A stretch of 64,000 nt of DNA, taken from positions 1,674,001-1,738,000 of the forward strand of contig NZ_JARUND010000001.1 in NCBI RefSeq assembly GCF_036898825.1. Reading direction: 5' to 3'. Source of the stretch: Streptomyces sp. B21-083 (GTDB lineage: Bacteria; Actinomycetota; Actinomycetes; Streptomycetales; Streptomycetaceae). The position numbers and the translations under genes are program-made. Below are positions 50,857 through 59,335 of this stretch, piece by piece. A model generated the notes under the pieces. The model ran no database searches. It saw nothing but the letters and a program-made list of their open reading frames with translations, and was not told where the DNA came from. Numbering within the stretch: the first letter of the stretch is position 1; each line of letters opens with the position of its first letter.

Positions 50857-51648
50857 ATGGTGGAACTCAAGACAGACACAGCGATCGATGCCATGTACGA
50901 GACCGGTCAGGTGGTCGGCAGAGCCCTGACCGCCGTGCGGGAAGCCGCTGACGTGGGCGTCTCCCTGCTGGAGCTGGACGAGGTGGCTCGCGGGGTGCTG
51001 CGCGCCGCCGGGGCCACCTCCCCCTTCCTCGGCTACCGTCCCTCCTTCGCGCCCACCCCGTTCCCGGCGGTGCTCTGCGCCTCGGTGAACGACGCGATCG
51101 TGCACGGCATCCCGGACGACTACCGGCTGCGCGACGGCGACCTCGTCTCCGCCGACTTCGGCGCCGAACTGGGCGGCTGGGCAGGCGACTCGGCGATCAG
51201 CTTCATCGTGGGCGAGCCGCGCCCGGCGGACGTACGGCTCGTCGAGACCGCCGAGCGGGCCCTCGCGGCGGGCATCGCGGCGGCGGTCGTCGGCAACCGC
51301 GTCGGCGACATCGCGCACGTGATCGGCGAGGTGTGCCGTACGGCGGGCTACGGCATCCCGGACGGCTTCGGCGGCCACGGAATCGGCCGCCGTATGCACG
51401 AGGACCCCCCGGTGCCCAACGAGGGCCGCCCCGGCCGGGGCATGCCGCTGCGCCCCGGCCTGGTCCTGGCGATCGAGCCCATGCTGATCGGCAGCGGCAA
51501 GGACGGCTACTACGAGGCCCCGGACGGCTGGACCCTGCGCACGAACGACGGCTCGCGCGCCGCCCACGCGGAACACACGGTGGCGATCACGGCGTCGGGG
51601 CCACGGGTGCTCACGGCCCGGCAGGACGCGCACACGAGCCGCGCGTAA
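50857..51648 (+). CDS. map: Type I methionine aminopeptidase (stand-alone paralogue)
   Basis: Removes N-terminal methionine from new proteins. The 263 residues have the five metal ligands: two Asp in SADFGAELGGWAGDSAISF, His in GFGGHGIGRRMHEDPPVPN, Glu in VLAIEPMLIG and Glu in HAEHTVAITASGP. It lacks the N-terminal zinc-finger extension. The usual housekeeping map lies with the ribosomal-protein and secretion genes, so this copy, which is under an XRE regulator, is probably conditional. Confidence 0.93.
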   Translation: MVELKTDTAIDAMYETGQVVGRALTAVREAADVGVSLLELDEVARGVLRAAGATSPFLGYRPSFAPTPFPAVLCASVNDAIVHGIPDDYRLRDGDLVSADFGAELGGWAGDSAISFIVGEPRPADVRLVETAERALAAGIAAAVVGNRVGDIAHVIGEVCRTAGYGIPDGFGGHGIGRRMHEDPPVPNEGRPGRGMPLRPGLVLAIEPMLIGSGKDGYYEAPDGWTLRTNDGSRAAHAEHTVAITASGPRVLTARQDAHTSRA

Positions 51649-52195
51649 CCTGCGGCTCCACGCGCATCAGGGGCGGCGCCCGCGCGGACGCGGCGAGCAT
51701 CGCGGGCCTGCGCACGGCCAGTTGGCGCAGCGCGTACGCCGTGCTCGTGCCCGCCGCGTATCCGGACGGCCCGCCGGCGGCGCGGCACCTCGCGAAGTGG
51801 CTGGCCCGCACGGCGGCAATGTCCGACGACCGGTGCCCGCTGCTCGCCGGTCAGGACGGCGAGCCGCTCGGGTTCATCCAGCTGGACCCGGCCGTGGACG
51901 GCCGGGTTGACGTGGACAACCCGCACGCCCGGCCCGACCACGTCGGCACCGGCGTCGGCCGCGCCCTGCTGCACCAGGGCTTCGCCTGGGCGGCCCGTCG
52001 CCGCCCCGGCCCTGTCGTCCACCTGCAGGTGCTGCGCGGCAACGCCCGCGCGCGATCTCGTTCTACGAGCGCGCGGGCGGCCAGCGTGCCGCCGAGCACC
52101 CCCCTGCGGATGGCCGCCGGCTTCACCCTGGCGGAGTTCGAGTACACCTGGCCCGCGGCGGCCGTCAGCCGCTATGGGGACAGGCGGTCGGCTGA
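51645..52195 (+). pseudogene. Frameshifted GNAT acetyltransferase
   Basis: One frame reads a GNAT N-terminal part (ADAASIAGLRTASWRSAYAV, PLLAGQDGEPLGFIQLDPAV, HVGTGVGRALLHQGFAWAAR). At about 52050 the family motif N-A-R-A-x-x-F-Y-E-R continues only in another frame, because GCGCGCG contains two extra bases. A plausible end (MAAGFTLAEFEYTWPA) is again in the first frame after a run of six C. No start codon is obvious, as the frame enters from the map stop region. Two indels in low-complexity tracts could be true decay or assembly errors. Confidence 0.65.
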
Positions 52196-52196
52196 C

Positions 52197-54017
52197 TCAT
52201 GGCGCCGGCCGCACCACCATCGCCGACCCGCCGCCGCGTCGTACCGTCTCGGCGGCGGCCAGCCACTTCCCGTTCGGCAGACGCTGCACGCCGGTCGCCG
52301 CGCCGATCTCGGGATTGAGCCGGAAGCCCTGGCCGATCGCCTCCAGCTTGGTCCTCAACTCGCTGTTCCACAGCCCCGGTTCGAGCTCGGTGGTCGTCTG
52401 GTTGCGCTGGCTCGCACGGGGTGCCGCGATCGCGTCGACCAACGGGAGCCCCCGGTCCAGGAAGCCCGTCAGGGTCTGCAGGACGGTCGTGATGATGCTC
52501 GCCCCTCCCGGCGATCCGAGAGCCACCACCGGCTTGCCGTGGGCGTCCAGGACGATCGTCGGGGACATCGACGAGCGCGGTCGCTTGCCCGGGCCCGGCA
52601 GGTTCGGGTCATGGACGTCGGGGCTGGCCGGAGCGAAGGAGAAGTCGGTCAGCTCGTTGTTGAGGAGGAAACCGCGGCCCGGAACGGTGATGCCGCTGCC
52701 GCCGGTCTGCTCGATGGTCAGCGTGTAGGACACGATGTCGCCCCACTTGTCGGCCACCGTCAGATGCGTGGTGTTCTCGCCCTCGTACGTCGTCGGCGCC
52801 GCGACACCGGTGCTCGTGCAGGCCGTCGGGTGACGCGGGTCCCCGGGCGCGACCGGGCTCGTCAGCACCGCGTCGTCCTTGATCAGGCACTCCCGCGAGT
52901 CCGCGTAGGACTGCGACAGCAGCTCCTTCGTCGGTACGTCCTCGAAGGCGGGGTCGCCCACCCAGCGTCCCCGGTCCGCGAAGGCGATCCGGCTCGCCTC
53001 GATGTAGCGGTGCAGGAACCGGACCTCGCTCGCCTTCGAAAGGTCCGTCTTCTCAAGGATGTTGAGGGCCTCACCGACCGTCGTACCGCCCGACGAGGAG
53101 GGTGCCATCGAGTAGACACCCAGGCCGCGGTACGACGTCCTCGTGGGCGCCTGGCGCTTCGCCCGGTAGGCCGCCAGGTCCTTGAGCGACAGTTCGCCGG
53201 GACGCGCGTTGTATCCCGAACCGGGGTCCACCGTCGGCTTGTTGACCGTGTCGACGATCTCCTTCGCCAGCTTCCCCCGGTACAGGGCGCCGACACCCTT
53301 GCGGCCCAACTCCTCGTACGTACGCGCCAGATCGGGGTTCTTGAAGCTCGACCCGACCACCGGCAGCGCACCGCCCGGCAGGAACAGCTTCGCCGTGTCG
53401 GGGAAGTTCCTGAACCTCGCCTCGTTGGACGCGGTCTGCGACCGGAACGTGTCGTCCACCGTGAAGCCGTCGCGGGCGAGCCGCTCCGCCGGCTTCAACA
53501 GCGTACCGAGCCGCTGGCTGCCCCAACTGTCCAGCGCCGCCTGCCAGGTCGCGGGCGTACCCGGCGTACCGACGCCCAGTCCGCTCGTGACGGCGTCGGC
53601 GAAGGCGATCGGCTGCCCGTTCTCCAGGAACAAACCCGAGTCCGCCGTCAGGGGTGCCGTCTCACGGCCGTCGATCGCGTGTACCGTACGGGACTTGGCG
53701 TCGTAGTAGACGAAGTAGCCGCCACCGCCGACGCCGTTGGAATAGGGCTCCGTGACGCCGAGCGCGGCGGCCGTGGCGACGGCCGCGTCCACCGCGTTGC
53801 CGCCCTTGCGCAGGATCTCGATCCCGACGGCCGAGGCATCCGCGTCCACGCTCGCCACGGCGCCGCCGTAGCCGACGGCGACCGGGACCTTCCTCACCGA
53901 CGTACCCGCGGTCGCGTCCGTGGACGGGGCCGCGGCGGGTGGGGCCGCCGCCCCCACCGACACCACGACAGCCGAAACCGCCAGGACCGCCAGACTCCGC
54001 GCGACAGGGCGACGCAT
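52197..54017 (-). CDS. ggt: Secreted gamma-glutamyltransferase
   Basis: Cleaves or transfers gamma-glutamyl groups outside the cell. The 606-residue precursor has a signal peptide (SLAVLAVSAVVVSVGAAAP), the large-subunit motif GGNAVDAAVATAAALGVTEP, and the autoprocessing/catalytic threonine at the start of TTHLTVADKWGDIVSYT. GSGITVPGRGFLLNNELTDF and SPGGASIITTVLQ follow in the small subunit. GGAGG precedes the ATG. It converges with the GNAT pseudogene, with 1 bp between stops. Confidence 0.95.
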   Translation of the reverse strand: MRRPVARSLAVLAVSAVVVSVGAAAPPAAAPSTDATAGTSVRKVPVAVGYGGAVASVDADASAVGIEILRKGGNAVDAAVATAAALGVTEPYSNGVGGGGYFVYYDAKSRTVHAIDGRETAPLTADSGLFLENGQPIAFADAVTSGLGVGTPGTPATWQAALDSWGSQRLGTLLKPAERLARDGFTVDDTFRSQTASNEARFRNFPDTAKLFLPGGALPVVGSSFKNPDLARTYEELGRKGVGALYRGKLAKEIVDTVNKPTVDPGSGYNARPGELSLKDLAAYRAKRQAPTRTSYRGLGVYSMAPSSSGGTTVGEALNILEKTDLSKASEVRFLHRYIEASRIAFADRGRWVGDPAFEDVPTKELLSQSYADSRECLIKDDAVLTSPVAPGDPRHPTACTSTGVAAPTTYEGENTTHLTVADKWGDIVSYTLTIEQTGGSGITVPGRGFLLNNELTDFSFAPASPDVHDPNLPGPGKRPRSSMSPTIVLDAHGKPVVALGSPGGASIITTVLQTLTGFLDRGLPLVDAIAAPRASQRNQTTTELEPGLWNSELRTKLEAIGQGFRLNPEIGAATGVQRLPNGKWLAAAETVRRGGGSAMVVRPAP

Positions 54018-54120
54018 GAATACCTCCAGTCAATGACCGTCCGCGCAGCGTAACTTCATCCACGCGGTCCCGTAAGGGCCCCTCGAACACCATTGCGGTT
54101 GACCGCTACCATGCGCGCCC

Positions 54121-54876
54121 ATGACTGATGACGTGCGCAATATCGTCCTCGGTGTGGTCGCGGCCGGTATCAGCGCAGCCCTCGGCTGGCTGGCCCGCAC
54201 CTATCTGTGGAAGCGCAAACTCCGCCGCAAGCAGGCCTTCTTCGGGCTGCCGGACAACTCCGAGTCGCTGCTCGTGGTGAACCGCGAGGCCGGTGGCCCC
54301 GAGCTGACGGTGATGCGTCACGACGTGTTCGCGCTGCTGGAACTCGCCGCGCTCATCAAGGACTGCAACGCCCACGCCCAGGTCGTCGCCCATGACGCCA
54401 CGCAGCAGGGGGTCGGCGAGCGGACCGAGTTCTGCGTGGGCGGCCCGGCCTCCAATCGCCGCATGCTGGCGCATCTGCACTCCCTGCTCCCCGGCGTCCG
54501 TGTCAACGTGGACGCCGAACCCGGACCGGACCGCGGCGCCTTCCAGATCGGCACGGAGCGCTATCGCCTGGAGGCGGGCCAAGGCGAGTACGTGATCCTC
54601 GCGCGCCTCACCGCCGGTCAGCGAGGCGAGGCGCGACCGGTGTTCCTGTTCTGCGGCCAGCGCGCGATCACCAACCAGGCGGCGACCCGCTATCTCGCCC
54701 GCAATCACGAGCGGCTGGCCCGCAAACACGGCAACAACTCCTTCGCGCTGCTCCTGAAGGTCGTCAACTCGCAGGCGTACGGCCCCGATGTCGTCGAGGT
54801 CGTCACGGACATCACCCGGGCCGCGCAGACGCCCTTGCCGGCCGTCGTCCCACGCAGCTCCCACCGTGCCTCCTAG
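54121..54876 (+). CDS. Membrane-anchored protein of unknown function
   Basis: A 251-residue protein with an N-terminal membrane helix (NIVLGVVAAGISAALGWLA) followed by a basic KRKLRRK stop-transfer, so the rest is probably cytoplasmic. The soluble part has SESLLVVNREAGGPELTVMR, DVFALLELAALIKDCNAHAQ and FLFCGQRAITNQAATRYLA, the last suggesting a nucleotide-binding-like alpha/beta fold. I do not recognise the family. A TACCAT box lies 8 nt before the ATG. Confidence 0.75.
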   Translation: MTDDVRNIVLGVVAAGISAALGWLARTYLWKRKLRRKQAFFGLPDNSESLLVVNREAGGPELTVMRHDVFALLELAALIKDCNAHAQVVAHDATQQGVGERTEFCVGGPASNRRMLAHLHSLLPGVRVNVDAEPGPDRGAFQIGTERYRLEAGQGEYVILARLTAGQRGEARPVFLFCGQRAITNQAATRYLARNHERLARKHGNNSFALLLKVVNSQAYGPDVVEVVTDITRAAQTPLPAVVPRSSHRAS

Positions 54877-55133
54877 AGGCGTGCGCGCAACAGCCGTGCA
54901 CGCGCGGGAGATCCCCGGAACCAGGCAGAGCGGCACCCTCGTCGCGTACCTCCGCGACGTGGGCCCGCTCAACCTCGGCGAGCCGGCCCGGTCGGCCCGC
55001 TCTGTACGTCGGGCACACGTCGACCGGCGCGCAGCTGACCTCCTCCCCGCCGGAAGTACGACCCACATACGTGTCGATACCCCTGCGCGAGCAGTGATCT
55101 CCGGCTGCCGCCGGGCGAGCGAGTGCCCTTCTA

Positions 55134-55325
55134 CTACTGCCCGCCTGGCAGCAGCGTCCCTGAATCGGCCGGTGCGACGGCCTCGGTCCACATCCCGATG
55201 GGGATGAACGGCAAATCGTAGTCGAGGTTCGGCGCGGACGAGTTCCCGGCCTCGGACGCCACCGGGAGCCGGTCCGTCAGAAAGTTCACGACGTCCACAA
55301 CTCCCGCCTCGGTCAACGATGTTGA
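55134..55325 (-). pseudogene. C-terminal fragment of an unidentified gene
   Basis: A minus-strand frame ending in TAG at 55134 reads convincing protein sequence (TEAGVVDVVNFLTDRLPVAS and YDLPFIPIGMWTEAVAPADS) but has no start. It begins at the junction with the degraded ABC-ATPase gene. I cannot name the family. Together with the non-coding-looking 54877-55133 stretch it marks a region of gene decay. Confidence 0.4.
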
Positions 55326-55327
55326 CC

Positions 55328-55846
55328 TCAGTGCATCAGGATCTTGGAGAGGAAGTCCTTGGCACGGTCGTTGCGCGGATCGGTGAAGAACTCCTCGGGG
55401 GTACGGTCCTCGACGATGCGGCCGTCGGCCGGTACTTCGGCGCGTGCGAGGCGAGACCGACCCGGGTCGAGGAGCTCGTGGGAACGCTGGTCCGCCTCGT
55501 CCTTCTTTCGCGCGCGCACCTCGATCTGGCCCAGCGAGACGTTCTGGAGCACAGTCTTGTGGGCGAAGAGGTTGAACGACTGGAAGACCATGCCGACCTC
55601 CGCCCGGAGCCGTGCGAGAGGCTTGCCCTCGTCGGGCAGCAGCTGTCCGTCGAGCCGGATCGTCCCGGACTCGATCGGCTCCAGCCGGTTGATCGCCCTG
55701 CACAGAGTGGACTTGCCCGACCCGGACGGGCCGATGACCACGGCCACCTCCCCCCTGCCGACGGTGAGGTTGATGTCCTTGAGGACATGCAGCTCACCGA
55801 AGCGTTTGTTGACTTCCATCAGCTCGATCAACGGATCGACAGCCAT
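55328..55846 (-). pseudogene. gluA: Degraded glutamate/polar amino acid ABC-transporter ATPase
   Basis: The first 120 codons are a normal GluA/GlnQ-type ATPase with Walker A (VVIGPSGSGKSTLCRAINRL) and the Q-loop (VGMVFQSFNLFAHKTVLQN). After SHELLD there is a one-base insertion: the family sequence VGLASHAPKY appears in the next frame. A deletion then removes the LSGGQQQR signature, Walker B and H-loop. The frame resumes at ADGRIVEDRTPEEFFTDPR and the true C terminus LSKILMH. The remaining open frame of 172 residues cannot bind and hydrolyse ATP properly. Confidence 0.85.
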
Positions 55847-55913
55847 GCCCAGCCCTACTCACTTCAGCTGTGTCGTGGTTGCCGCAAACTATCCAGACAG
55901 GAGCGGAGTTAAT

Positions 55914-55969
55914 ACACGACACGCACTTTTCCGGCATTAGCCGTATTTACGCCGGATGCCATGTCGTGT
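55914..55969. promoter_or_regulatory. Imperfect 56-bp inverted repeat upstream of the gluA remnant
   Basis: ACACGACACG (55914-55923) and CATGTCGTGT (55960-55969) match at 9 of 10 paired positions. Inside, CCGGC pairs with GCCGG. It could be the old gluA operator, a hairpin, or a small mobile-element remnant. Confidence 0.4.
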
Positions 55970-55970
55970 C

Positions 55971-56007
55971 TATGTCTCCGCTCTATGTCTCCGCTCTATG
56001 TCTCCGC
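55971..56007. repeat. 13-bp tandem repeat, nearly three copies
   Basis: TATGTCTCCGCTC at 55971-55983 and 55984-55996, then TATGTCTCCGC to 56007. The stop codon of the gene starting at 56436 lies within it. Confidence 0.85.
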
Positions 56008-56436
56008 GACCTCTCCGTACAGCTGCGACAGCTCGGGGGCACCGTTGGACGCCCACTGCTGACCGGAGGCGACTACGTCGAACTCACGGCCCGACGACAG
56101 CCGTACGACGGGCTGGCCGTTCGGCCAGAAGTCCCAGGCGGCGCCGGGGACGGTCCGCACGATGACCGTGCCGAGATAGAGGCCCGCGTCGTTGCCGAGC
56201 CAGGGCAGCGACTCCTCGTCGTCCCGCCAGCCCGGCAGCAGTTGGTCCAGCGCCTCCAACGAGGCAGCGGAGTCGTCGAGTTCGACGCCCACCCGGTGCG
56301 CCTGGGAACGGAGCAGCTCGCACTCGGACAGCAGCCCGGCGACCGCCTCGGGATCGTGCTCCCCCTCGGAGAACACCGCGACCCCTCGGGCGGGTCCATG
56401 CCTCTTGCGCCAGTTGCCCAGGAAAGGGATGTTCAT
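55996..56436 (-). CDS. Conserved hypothetical protein, SitI/Imm-like size
   Basis: A 146-residue acidic soluble protein starting MNIPFLGNWRKRHGPARGVA. Middle segments include LLSECELLRSQAHRVGVELD and LDQLLPGWRDDEESLPWLGN; the end reads VVRLSSGREFDVVASGQQWA. The small, acidic, tryptophan-rich composition resembles many Streptomyces proteins of unknown role. The immunity-protein comparison is only by size. Its last codons arise from the 13-bp repeat. Confidence 0.65.
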   Translation of the reverse strand: MNIPFLGNWRKRHGPARGVAVFSEGEHDPEAVAGLLSECELLRSQAHRVGVELDDSAASLEALDQLLPGWRDDEESLPWLGNDAGLYLGTVIVRTVPGAAWDFWPNGQPVVRLSSGREFDVVASGQQWASNGAPELSQLYGEVAET

Positions 56437-56565
56437 ACGTCCAGCGTGTCATTCACACCGCCGACCGCACCACTGGGCGCGCGGGGTCACGGGTTCCGGC
56501 CAAGTTCCCCGTCCGCCCCCGCCCGGCGCACCTGCCGCATTGACGGGCCCCTGGCAGCTCTTTAG

Positions 56566-56599
56566 CTTCACACTGCACCTTCACACCGCAGCTTCACAC
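56566..56599 (+). repeat. Three direct repeats of CTTCACAC at 13-bp spacing
   Basis: CTTCACAC occurs at 56566-56573, 56579-56586 and 56592-56599, immediately upstream of the SGNH hydrolase gene. A TTGACG at 56540-56545 could be a -35 box. Regular spacing suggests cooperative regulator binding or a duplicated operator. Confidence 0.7.
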
Positions 56600-56637
56600 C
56601 ACGTTGAGCGGCGAGCCCGACGGAGCGGGGGACGGAC

Positions 56638-58491
56638 ATGCGCCGAGGTGGCCGAGGCACATGGGGCTCGGGTGTCCGAGGGCTCTGGGGACCGGGCATC
56701 GCCGTCGCGCTGTGCGCGGCGCTGACGCCCCTGTCCTCCGCGGCCCGCGCCGCCGAACCCCAACCCCTTCCCCTCACCCGGTACTTCGACAACAGCGCCG
56801 TCAGCGACGACGCGCGCCCCGAGGCCGCCGACTTCGACGGCTCGGGCGCCTCCCTGTCAGCCCAGGACCTGGCGGCCGCCGGCTGGACCAGGGGCTCCGG
56901 CCTCACCGTCCAGGGCGCCCGGCTGGCCTGGCCCTGCCGGGAACCGGGCGAGCCGGACAACGTCCGCGCCGCCGGCCAGGCCGTGCGCGTCCGTGGGAAG
57001 GGGGACGCCCTCGCGTTCCTTGTCGCCGGCACCGGCGGCGCCGACGTGAGCGGCGCGGGCACCGTCTCGTACACGGACGGCACCCGGTCCTCGTACCGGC
57101 TGACCGCCCCCGACTGGCGCACCGGCCCACTCGGTACCGGAGCGGTCGCGCTGCCGCATGTGAACACGCTCAGCGGCCAACTCGTCGAGAAGGCACGGCT
57201 GTACGTCGTCACGGTGCCGATCACGCGAGGGCACCAGGTCTCCTTCGTCCGGCTGCCGTACGCGGCCGACCTGCATGTGTTCGCCCTCTCGGTACGGCCC
57301 GACACGGCCCGCTGGACGGGCAGTTGGGCGGCGCCGACCTCTACGTACGCGACCGTCGGCCCGTGGACCGACCGAACGCTGCGGCTGGTGGTGCACACGT
57401 CGGCCGGCGGCCCACGGGTTCGGGTCCGCTTCGACAACACCTTCGCGTCGGCCCCCGTACGGATCGGCAGCGCGACGGTGGCCGTGCAGGCGGTCGGCGC
57501 CACGGCGAGCGAAACACCCGTGCCGCTGACGTTCCGGGGCGCGCGCGGGGCCCGACTCCCGGCCGGGGCACAGGCGTTCAGTGATCCCCTGGACTTCGCG
57601 GTGCCCCCGGACACCAATCTGCTGGTGAGCTTCCATCTGCCGGGCACGGTGACGGCGGCGCCGCTGCACCGGCTCGCGCAGCAGCGCTCGTACGTCAGCG
57701 AGCCGGGCGATCACACGGCGGACGGCTCCCCGACGCCGTACACGTCGACGCTGACGACCTGGCCGCTGCTGACGGGGGTCGATGTGGGTGAAGGGCCCGG
57801 ATCGGTGGTGGTGCTCGGCGACTCGATCACCGACGGCGAGCGATCGACGGTGGACGCGAACCGGCGCTGGCCCGATGTGCTCGCCGACCGGCTCCTCGCC
57901 CAGAGCGCGGTGCCGCGCTACGGCGTCCTCAACCAGGGCATCGCCGCGAACCGCGTCCTCACCGACCGCTACCCGGGCGACGGAGTCTCGACCGACTCTG
58001 GCGGGGTGAGCGCCCTGCACCGTCTGGACCGGGATGTCCTCGCCCAGGCGTCGGCGCGTACGGCGATCGTCTTCCAGGGCGTGAACGACCTGCGGACGGG
58101 CGCACCGGCGGAGGATGTCGTCGCCGGACTGCGGGAGCTGGCGGAGCGGGCGCGCGCCCGGGGGATGCGGGTGCTGGTCGCGACGATCGGGCCGTGCGCG
58201 GGTGAGGCACGGTGCACGTCGGCGGTCGACGGTCAGCGGGTGGCCGTGAACACGTGGATCAGAGAGGAGGCTGTGCGGGGCGCCGACTCCGAGTCCACAT
58301 TCGAGTCCACATTCGAGTCCGGGTCCGCGTCCGGTTTTGACGGGGTCGTCGACTTCGACGCGGCGCTGCGGGATCCTGCGCGGCCGGCGCGGTTGCTGCC
58401 CGCGTACGACAGCGGGGACCATCTGCATCCGGGCGACGCGGGGCTGGCCGCGCTGGCGGGGGCGGTGGAGTTGGGGGCGCTCGTCCCGTGA
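56638..58491 (+). CDS. Secreted SGNH/GDSL hydrolase with N-terminal beta domain
   Basis: Predicted extracellular esterase or deacetylase of 617 residues. There is a signal peptide (GIAVALCAALTPLSSAARAA), a long beta-rich region (about 40-385), and a C-terminal SGNH domain with block I VVLGDSITDGERS, block II Gly in GVLNQGIAANR, block III GVND and block V DHLHPGDAG, all catalytic positions present. A small coding repeat gives STFESTFESGS near residue 550. GGGGGAC precedes the ATG. It converges on exonuclease III with 28 bp between. Confidence 0.9.
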   Translation: MRRGGRGTWGSGVRGLWGPGIAVALCAALTPLSSAARAAEPQPLPLTRYFDNSAVSDDARPEAADFDGSGASLSAQDLAAAGWTRGSGLTVQGARLAWPCREPGEPDNVRAAGQAVRVRGKGDALAFLVAGTGGADVSGAGTVSYTDGTRSSYRLTAPDWRTGPLGTGAVALPHVNTLSGQLVEKARLYVVTVPITRGHQVSFVRLPYAADLHVFALSVRPDTARWTGSWAAPTSTYATVGPWTDRTLRLVVHTSAGGPRVRVRFDNTFASAPVRIGSATVAVQAVGATASETPVPLTFRGARGARLPAGAQAFSDPLDFAVPPDTNLLVSFHLPGTVTAAPLHRLAQQRSYVSEPGDHTADGSPTPYTSTLTTWPLLTGVDVGEGPGSVVVLGDSITDGERSTVDANRRWPDVLADRLLAQSAVPRYGVLNQGIAANRVLTDRYPGDGVSTDSGGVSALHRLDRDVLAQASARTAIVFQGVNDLRTGAPAEDVVAGLRELAERARARGMRVLVATIGPCAGEARCTSAVDGQRVAVNTWIREEAVRGADSESTFESTFESGSASGFDGVVDFDAALRDPARPARLLPAYDSGDHLHPGDAGLAALAGAVELGALVP

Positions 58492-58519
58492 ACGCCCCGA
58501 GCCCGGCGGTCAGGTCCCC

Positions 58520-59299
58520 CTACACCTCCAGGTCCACCACCACGGGGGCGTGATCCGAGGCGCCCTTGCCCTTCCGCTCCTCCCGGTCGACATACGCGTC
58601 CTTCGCCGCCTTGGCGAACGGCTCGTTGCCGTAGACCAGGTCGATGCGCATGCCCCGGTTCTTGGGGAAGCAGAGCTGGCGGTAGTCCCAGTACGTGTAC
58701 GGGCGGTCGTACTTCAGCGGGCGGGGGACCACGTCCGTGAGCCCCGCCTCGCGCAGGGCGGCCAGGGCCGCGCGCTCGGCCGGGGTGACGTGGGTGAGGC
58801 CCTCGAAGGCGGCCAGGTCGTAGACGTCCTCGTCCGTCGGGGCCACGTTGAAGTCGCCCAGGACCGCGAACGGGCGGCTGCCGGCCGCGTCGGCAGCGAC
58901 CGCCGCCTTCAGCGCCTCGAACCAGCCGAGCTTGTAGGCGTAGTGGGGGTGCGCCACCTCGCGGCCGTTCGGCACGTACACCGACCAGACGCGGACCGGG
59001 CCGCAGGTCGCGGAGACGGCCCGGGCCTCCTCGACGCCCTCGTAGCCGGGGTCGCCGGGCAGGCCCCGCACCACGTCCTCCAGGCCTACGCGGGAGATCA
59101 CCGCGACGCCGTTCCACCTGCCGGTCGCGTTGACCGCCGACTCGTAGCCCAGCTCGCGCAGTTGGTCGGACGGGAACTGCTCGGCGGCGACCTTGGCCTC
59201 CTGGAGGCACAGCACGTCCGTGCCGGTGCTCTCCAGCCAGGCCAGCAGCCTCGGCAGGCGGGCGGTGATCGAGTTCACGTTCCAGGTCGCGATACGCAT
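58520..59299 (-). CDS. xth: Exodeoxyribonuclease III
   Basis: AP endonuclease and 3'-5' exonuclease of base-excision repair. The 259-residue chain starts MRIATWNVNSITARLPRLLA and has the catalytic Glu in LCLQEAKVA, the aspartate/asparagine pair in VLGDFNVAPTDEDVYD, and the final GASDHAPVVVDL. The start at 59299 is chosen over upstream codons because the family begins MRIATWN, and a minus-strand TAGGTT (59307-59312) lies 7 nt before it. Confidence 0.96.
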   Translation of the reverse strand: MRIATWNVNSITARLPRLLAWLESTGTDVLCLQEAKVAAEQFPSDQLRELGYESAVNATGRWNGVAVISRVGLEDVVRGLPGDPGYEGVEEARAVSATCGPVRVWSVYVPNGREVAHPHYAYKLGWFEALKAAVAADAAGSRPFAVLGDFNVAPTDEDVYDLAAFEGLTHVTPAERAALAALREAGLTDVVPRPLKYDRPYTYWDYRQLCFPKNRGMRIDLVYGNEPFAKAAKDAYVDREERKGKGASDHAPVVVDLEV

Positions 59300-59306
59300 G
59301 CCCCAC

Positions 59307-59312
59307 AACCTA
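59307..59312 (-). promoter_or_regulatory. Leaderless-type -10 box (TAGGTT on the minus strand)
   Basis: Lies 7 nt before the ATG at 59299, 24 bp after the preceding stop. Confidence 0.4.
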
Positions 59313-59335
59313 CCCGCCGGGTCTGACAACGCCCC

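Noticed and set aside
33827..54017. The two GGT-family genes as a recent duplication
   Set aside because: They differ in length, signal peptide and motif context (GDTCHL versus NTTHLTV), so they are distinct subfamilies rather than a local duplication.
51333..54053. A rightward 906-codon open frame over map, the GNAT remnant and ggt
   Set aside because: Only the 51.65-52.2 kb part encodes recognisable protein, and that is treated as the GNAT pseudogene. The rest is antisense to ggt with shadow composition.
55328..55846. A complete short ABC ATPase
   Set aside because: It lacks the LSGGQ signature, Walker B and H-loop; the frame shift to VGLASHAPKY and the restored C terminus show a deletion.
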